From Chloroflexota bacterium (GTDB taxonomy: Bacteria > Chloroflexota > Anaerolineae > Anaerolineales > UBA11858): a stretch of DNA of 10,008 nt. The notes below the pieces were generated by a model, which saw only the letters and a list, made by a program, of their open reading frames with translations, searched no databases and had not been told where the DNA came from. The position numbers and the translations under genes are program-made. Shown here piece after piece: positions 6,171 through 10,008 of this stretch. The stretch is from positions 1 through 10,008 of the forward strand of contig DOTA01000351.1 of assembly GCA_003513015.1 (NCBI GenBank). Reading direction: 5' to 3'. The stretch's first letter is position 1; every line of letters starts with the position of its first letter.

Positions 6171-6908
6171 ATGAGAAAAATGTTTTTAATTGTTGTGTTG
6201 CTGAGCGCATTTCTTTTTCCGCTTTCGGTGGCTGCTCAAAGTGAAACAGAAACCTTAACTTTACGCTTGAGCCGCGATTGGGGGTACGGTGCCGGAAGCC
6301 AGATTCAGGGAAAATTTAGCTTGCGGGTCAGCGCCCCGGATGATCTTGTCAAGGTGGATTTTTTGATTGACGGAGAAGTTGTAAGCACTGTCACTGAAGC
6401 GCCTTTTCGTTATCAGTTCAATACCGATGAATATGCTCCTGGTATTCATACCCTGACGGCAGTGGGATACAAAGCCGATGGCACTCCGGTCTACGGGACA
6501 GAATTTGTGCGGCAAATCCTGAGCGCTGAAGAGGCGAGTTCATCCACGATGAAGATCATTGTGCCTTTATTGGTGGTCTTCGGCGTGATAGCCGTAGTGG
6601 GTGTTTTGGGGCCGGTATTAATGAACCGCGGCAAAGAATTCAAACCGAAACAATATGGCTCCGCGGGTGGTGCGGTTTGCCCGCGTTGCGAATTCCCGTA
6701 TTCGCGTAATTTCATGGCTCCCAATATGTTAGTGGGCAAATTACAACGTTGTCCGCATTGCGGCAAATGGGCAATTGTCCCCAGGGCCTCGCAGGCTGCC
6801 CTGAAGGCTGCCGAGGCGCGTTGGGAGAGAGAAGGGACGAGTTCAGTGGCCACTCCATCAGAAGACGAAAAAGTTAAGCAGATGATCGATGATTCTCGCT
6901 TTGAATAG
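6171..6908 (+). CDS. membrane protein with extracellular Ig-like domain and cytoplasmic zinc ribbon
   Basis: A 245-residue protein of unrecognised function. In order: a signal peptide (1-22, cleavage likely after AA before QSETE); a beta-rich bacterial Ig-like domain (about 26-118) with VDFLIDGEVVSTVTEAPFRY (62-81) and the YAPGIHTLTAVGYKADG pattern (88-104); a single transmembrane helix (about 128-151); a zinc ribbon with C170-x2-C173 and C194-x2-C197; and a charged tail. The topology should place the Ig domain outside and the zinc ribbon in the cytoplasm. An in-frame ATG at 6153 exists, but GGAG at 6161-6164 with a 6-nt spacer selects 6171 and gives a clean signal peptide. It is 14 bp after the permease and last in the operon, so it probably serves the transporter as an accessory subunit; that is inference. 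Confidence 0.8.
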   Translation: MRKMFLIVVLLSAFLFPLSVAAQSETETLTLRLSRDWGYGAGSQIQGKFSLRVSAPDDLVKVDFLIDGEVVSTVTEAPFRYQFNTDEYAPGIHTLTAVGYKADGTPVYGTEFVRQILSAEEASSSTMKIIVPLLVVFGVIAVVGVLGPVLMNRGKEFKPKQYGSAGGAVCPRCEFPYSRNFMAPNMLVGKLQRCPHCGKWAIVPRASQAALKAAEARWEREGTSSVATPSEDEKVKQMIDDSRFE

Positions 6909-6943
6909 TAGTCGGTATCTCGATCTGAGAAGTTTGGCATACG

Positions 6944-6966
6944 AGACGCCCTTTGGGCGTCTTTAA
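6944..6966 (+). terminator. intrinsic terminator of the ABC operon
   Basis: AGACGCCC (6944-6951), loop TTT, and GGGCGTCT (6955-6962) form a perfect 8-bp GC-rich stem, running into a short TTTAAA. It lies 35 bp after the stop of the last operon gene. The T-run is short, so termination may be partial. Confidence 0.75.
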
Positions 6967-7039
6967 ATTCCATGTCCGAACATTCATTGGTGACTTACTT
7001 TTAGAAAACCGTAACTGCTCAGCCTAAAACAAAAAGGGC

Positions 7040-7068
7040 TTGAAAATTTATCACAAAGGCACGATACT
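7040..7068 (+). promoter_or_regulatory. sigma70-type promoter of the histidine kinase
   Basis: TTGAAA (7040-7045), a 17-bp spacer and GATACT (7063-7068, four of six consensus bases). The transcript would start near 7075, giving a leader of about 50 nt. A small inverted repeat TGCAC/GTGCA (7069-7073, 7083-7087) sits at the expected start of transcription. Apart from this and the terminator, nothing else is seen in 6909-7126. Confidence 0.5.
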
Positions 7069-7126
7069 TGCACCGTAACGCAGTGCAGGTGAGACACCCA
7101 GAAAACCCCAAAAATAGGACTAATCG

Positions 7127-8416
7127 GTGTTCGACAAAGCGATTATTTCAGATTACACTTTTGCTATGACCGATTCGATTACGCTTCCAATAACATCAGA
7201 CCCACAGTTGATGATTCGCCAGTTATCCCGGCTGGTGGAAATCAGTGTTATTTTGAACTCAACTTTAGAGTTGAATCCCTTATTGGAGTATATTCTTGAT
7301 GCCGCGGTTGAACTCTTGGATTGTGAAGCAGTTTCAATCTTGCTCTATAACGAGGAAATCCAACAACTGCGCTTTGCTGCGGTTACAGGCACAGCTCCCG
7401 ATGATTTAGCAAAAATCTCCGTTCCCTTGGATGGCAGTATAGCTGGCAAGATATTCAAAGAGAATGGCCCTTTGATCATCAATGATGTTCAACACGATCA
7501 ACGCCATTATGGCGAAGTGAGTAAACAAACTCAAATCGAAGTTGCCTCGTTGTTAGGCGTGCCCATGCGAATTCGCAAACAAAAAATTGGTGTGATTGAG
7601 GCCATTAACAAAAAATCATCAATCTTCACTTACACAGATGTAAAAATGCTTTCTATCATCGCCTCTCTCTCGGCTGTGGCGATTAACAATACCCGCCAAA
7701 TGAATGAATTGCAGAAAGCCAATGCCCAACTCCTCGAAGCTGATGAAATGAAAAGCCGTTTCATGGCGGTTGCCTCTCACGAACTCCGTACGCCATTAGG
7801 AATTATTATGGGATACGCGACCTTCCTCAAAGAAGATGCCCGCGAAGATATATCCGAACATGCCAGCAATGTATTGGGTGCCGCCTTAGAATTACGCGCC
7901 CTGGTTGAAGATATGACGAATATGAATCTGATCTACACGGGCAAGCGCGACATCAAACCCCTCCCCACAGAACTTCAAAAAATTATCCGTGCCGCTTACA
8001 CTGAAATTAGTGCGATTGCAGGCACAAAGCAAAATCGTATGGTTATAGATTTGCCCAATGAGCCGATCATCGTTAATGTGGATCAAAAGCTCAAACTGGT
8101 GTTTGTCAATTTGCTCAATAATGCCATTCGTTTTACACCGGATCCCGGCAAAATTTATATCCGCATGAAAACATCTGACAAAGCAGTTTTAGTGGAGATT
8201 CGGGATGAAGGCATCGGCATTCCCCCGGATAAACTTGAACGGATTTTTGAGCAGTTCTATCAGGTGGAAGATCACCTGACGCGCCGCTACGGGGGTTTGG
8301 GGCTTGGCTTAGCGATTGCACGAGCGATTGTGGTTTTGCACGGCGGCCGGATTTGGGCGGAATCGCCCGGCCAGGGCAAAGGTTCAACTTTTAGAGTGGC
8401 ACTGCCTCGCATGTAA
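7127..8416 (+). CDS. soluble GAF-domain sensor histidine kinase
   Basis: A 429-residue kinase with no transmembrane segment. A GAF sensory domain (about 33-188) is followed by a short coiled-coil linker (188-210), a HisKA dimerisation domain with the phospho-acceptor His218 in SHELRTPLG, and a HATPase domain with the N box NLLNNAIRFTP (328-338), G1 DEGIGIPPDKLERIFEQFYQ (360-379) and G2 GGLGLGLAIA (389-398). All catalytic motifs are intact. GAF domains bind small ligands, haem or chromophores; the ligand is unknown. The GTG start at 7127 has AGGA 7 nt upstream; an in-frame ATG at 7166 has no ribosome binding site and the 13 residues before it are not conserved-looking, so either is possible. 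No response regulator lies next to it, so its partner is elsewhere. Its stop is 8 bp from that of the convergent gene. Confidence 0.92.
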   Translation: MFDKAIISDYTFAMTDSITLPITSDPQLMIRQLSRLVEISVILNSTLELNPLLEYILDAAVELLDCEAVSILLYNEEIQQLRFAAVTGTAPDDLAKISVPLDGSIAGKIFKENGPLIINDVQHDQRHYGEVSKQTQIEVASLLGVPMRIRKQKIGVIEAINKKSSIFTYTDVKMLSIIASLSAVAINNTRQMNELQKANAQLLEADEMKSRFMAVASHELRTPLGIIMGYATFLKEDAREDISEHASNVLGAALELRALVEDMTNMNLIYTGKRDIKPLPTELQKIIRAAYTEISAIAGTKQNRMVIDLPNEPIIVNVDQKLKLVFVNLLNNAIRFTPDPGKIYIRMKTSDKAVLVEIRDEGIGIPPDKLERIFEQFYQVEDHLTRRYGGLGLGLAIARAIVVLHGGRIWAESPGQGKGSTFRVALPRM

Positions 8417-8424
8417 GCAGTACA

Positions 8425-9429
8425 CTAAAACCCGGATTCTTGCTCCCATTGATTAAGTACTTCTTCAACTTGGTCCAGAAAAGCATCCAATGCCGCAACT
8501 TTTTCTGGCAAGTTTGACGAAAGTAATTCGAGTTGCTGGCAAGCCTCTCGCCAGCCCTGATAAGCCGGGTTTCCCGCCGAGAGTACGCTGGCAGCCAGAG
8601 TCCAGGAATTGATTAACGGCCAAAGTGCCGCTTTCGGTTCGCCCCCATCGATCATCGCCTCGAAAACGCGCAAGTAATAATCTTTGCGGTAAACATGCAG
8701 CCCCGCGGGCCGGCTTTCTTCGGGGATGGCATCGTAACTTTCCTGCCACGGGGATACCCAGGCTCGAATTTGCTCATCCCCGATATTGTGCGCACCTAAC
8801 AGCCCCATGATGCCGATCACCATTCGCGGATACTCGAGTTTCTCGGCGCGTTGCGGAAATTCCAGCAGCAGCCGCCGTTCGGTCAGTGGTTCGCCTTCGA
8901 GCACGGCCACCGCATTGGCTGCATTTTCAACTGCTTTCAAGTAGCTGGCAACCACATTAGGGCCAAGTGCAATCGAAATAGATTGCAATCCCACCCAAGT
9001 CTGACGCGCCTGATCCAACAATGCCTGGGCGCGCTGAATGGTGTAATCGGGGCGGTGGAACAGACCGCGCACGCTGGCCTGGGTGAAATCTAAAAAATGG
9101 CGAGGATCATAGATCGGTTTGGCGCTATTGAGCGTCGGCCCCATCCACGGATGTACGCGCAACTCCCGCCCCTGGCGGTAACTATCTTGGGTGTGGTGGC
9201 AGAGGTCCAGATGGACATCATCGGTGAGGCGCAAGATTTCGCGTTCAAGGCGCGGCTCTCGGGTATGGATGAGAACCACATCAATATCCGTGGTACCGCC
9301 CAAAAGCGGATTGCCTGGCAGTACCGTCGATCCGCATAAGTATGCGGCCACAATGCTGGAATCGACCTGAACGAGCTTTTCAACGCTGGTTTCAGCAAAT
9401 TGCTGTAACACTTCGGGGGTCAGTTGCAT
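8425..9429 (-). CDS. nucleotidyltransferase-fold protein with helical C-terminal domain
   Basis: A 334-residue protein. The N-terminal part (about 18-110) shows the polymerase-beta-type nucleotidyltransferase signature: Gly33-Ser34 in YLCGSTVLPGNP, Asp48 and Asp50 in TTDIDVVLIH, and a likely third metal-binding carboxylate Asp75 in HLDLCHH. The rest is mainly helical (about 128-330), as in aminoglycoside nucleotidyltransferases, where this part shapes the substrate pocket. The GS-x(n)-DxD set is intact, so it should transfer a nucleotide to a small molecule or protein, but the substrate is not evident, and resistance should not be assumed. The ATG at 9429 has GGAGGAG upstream. It follows the deoxynucleoside kinase gene by 39 bp on the same strand and is probably in its operon. 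Confidence 0.75.
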   Translation of the reverse strand: MQLTPEVLQQFAETSVEKLVQVDSSIVAAYLCGSTVLPGNPLLGGTTDIDVVLIHTREPRLEREILRLTDDVHLDLCHHTQDSYRQGRELRVHPWMGPTLNSAKPIYDPRHFLDFTQASVRGLFHRPDYTIQRAQALLDQARQTWVGLQSISIALGPNVVASYLKAVENAANAVAVLEGEPLTERRLLLEFPQRAEKLEYPRMVIGIMGLLGAHNIGDEQIRAWVSPWQESYDAIPEESRPAGLHVYRKDYYLRVFEAMIDGGEPKAALWPLINSWTLAASVLSAGNPAYQGWREACQQLELLSSNLPEKVAALDAFLDQVEEVLNQWEQESGF

Positions 9430-9468
9430 AGTTCTCCTCCAATTTTGGGGTGCGCTGACTTTTGATGG

Positions 9469-10008
9469 TTAGTCAGCAGCCTCGATTTCCAGGGGCAGTG
9501 ATTCTTGATAGGGGCTCATTTTCAGGGTCTGGCGAATGCGGTTTTCCACCCATTTCAAATCTTCCGGATTCGAAACAAAATTCAGTTGATTCGTATCGAT
9601 GGTGAGAACGGGCGATTTAGGATGCTCATCGTTGAAAAACATTTCATAAGCGCGGTTGAGCTGGTCGATGTAGTCCCATTCCATGTTGCGCTCGTAGGAA
9701 CGGTCACGTGAGGCGATGCGCTGCATCAGCACCTCGGTGCTGGCTCGCAAATAAATTGTCAAATTTGGGTGCGGAATTTTTTCGCCCAAGGCCTCGTGAA
9801 CTTCGTGGTAAATATCAAGCTCGTCGCCTTGTAGATTGATCCCCGCGAAAAGGGCATCTTTTTCGAAGGTGTAATCGGCGATCAGGTGATCCCCGTTGGA
9901 AAGATGTTTAGGAACCGCTTTTTGTTGGTGATACCGGCTCAGGAGGAAAAATATTTGGGTTTGAAAGGCATAGCGCTCCCGGTCACCGTAGAACTCGGCC
10001 AGAAACGG
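9469..10008 (-). CDS. deoxynucleoside kinase (C-terminal part)
   Basis: The frame stays open from the right window edge to the stop at 9471-9469, giving 179 residues of a protein whose N-terminus (with the P-loop) lies outside. The visible part reads PFLAEFYGDRERYAFQTQ, then QIFFLLSRYHQQ, DYTFEKDALFAGINL and LTIYLRASTEVLMQRIASRD, ending with RSYERNMEWDYIDQLNRAYE. These are the conserved blocks of the bacterial deoxyadenosine/deoxyguanosine kinase family: the substrate-binding F-Y-x(2)-RxR-Y-AFxxQ segment, the DY-x-F-xK block, and the arginine-rich LID (RIASRDRSYER). The enzyme phosphorylates purine deoxynucleosides to salvage dNTP precursors in the cytoplasm. A TTG at 9789 is not a credible start because homology continues upstream through the edge. 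It is the first visible gene of the pair with the nucleotidyltransferase. Confidence 0.92.
   Translation of the reverse strand, partial: PFLAEFYGDRERYAFQTQIFFLLSRYHQQKAVPKHLSNGDHLIADYTFEKDALFAGINLQGDELDIYHEVHEALGEKIPHPNLTIYLRASTEVLMQRIASRDRSYERNMEWDYIDQLNRAYEMFFNDEHPKSPVLTIDTNQLNFVSNPEDLKWVENRIRQTLKMSPYQESLPLEIEAAD

Noticed and set aside
6491..6973. A 160-codon minus-strand open frame opposite the Ig/zinc-ribbon gene
   Set aside because: It overlaps the operon terminator and a gene with a signal peptide, helix and zinc ribbon in the sense frame.
9469..9789. A short complete gene starting at the TTG at 9789
   Set aside because: The frame stays open to the window edge and the upstream residues match deoxynucleoside kinase blocks, so this is a partial larger gene.
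1..10008. CRISPR arrays, insertion sequences, tRNA or rRNA genes, prophage
   Set aside because: No long spaced repeats, transposase-like frames, cloverleaf sequences or phage proteins are seen; the only tandem repeats are the two octamer arrays.

Overview
The window reads as a piece of chromosome from a free-living bacterium, most likely a Chloroflexota member of the Anaerolineae type. This is inferred from the gene assortment (YtrA-like GntR regulator with an ABC-2 exporter, YhfC-type membrane protease, GAF histidine kinase, deoxynucleoside kinase), mixed mid-GC composition and GTG starts. No 16S or marker gene is present, so the placement is tentative. There is no sign of phage, transposon, CRISPR array, tRNA or rRNA.

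Positions 1-2956 hold a minus-strand cluster, read from high to low coordinates: aldo/keto reductase, acetylxylan-esterase-type carbohydrate esterase, short-chain dehydrogenase, and the first 27 codons of a GH29 alpha-L-fucosidase running off the left edge. The esterase and the fucosidase together suggest use of acetylated, fucosylated glycans, with the two oxidoreductases handling released sugars or aldehydes. Each of the three spacers carries a dyad: a long inverted repeat built on an 8-bp period (1887-1948), a 13-bp-arm hairpin (838-890) and a perfect 12-bp palindrome (101-112).

Positions 2957-3110 are a divergent promoter region. Facing right is a good sigma70-type promoter (TTGACA, 16 bp, TACAAT), followed by six octamers each starting ACAA at an exact 8-bp period that fill the leader up to the start codon. 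It drives a compact operon at 3111-6908: a GntR/YtrA-type repressor, a YhfC-family intramembrane protease, an ABC ATPase, an ABC-2 permease, and a secreted/membrane protein with an Ig-like domain outside and a zinc ribbon inside, closed by a hairpin terminator at 6944-6962. The spacer between the regulator and the protease holds the perfect 14-bp palindrome GTTTCACGTGAAAC, which matches the canonical ParB-binding site parS at 15 of 16 positions. This is the most striking single signal in the window.

Positions 7040-8416 hold a promoter and a soluble GAF-domain sensor histidine kinase with a GTG start and no partner response regulator in view. It converges, with only 8 bp between stop codons, on a minus-strand pair: a nucleotidyltransferase-fold protein of unknown substrate (8425-9429) and, upstream of it, the C-terminal 179 residues of a deoxynucleoside kinase that enters from the right edge (9469-10008). 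The largest gene-free stretch is 6909-7126 (218 bp), holding the terminator and the kinase promoter.
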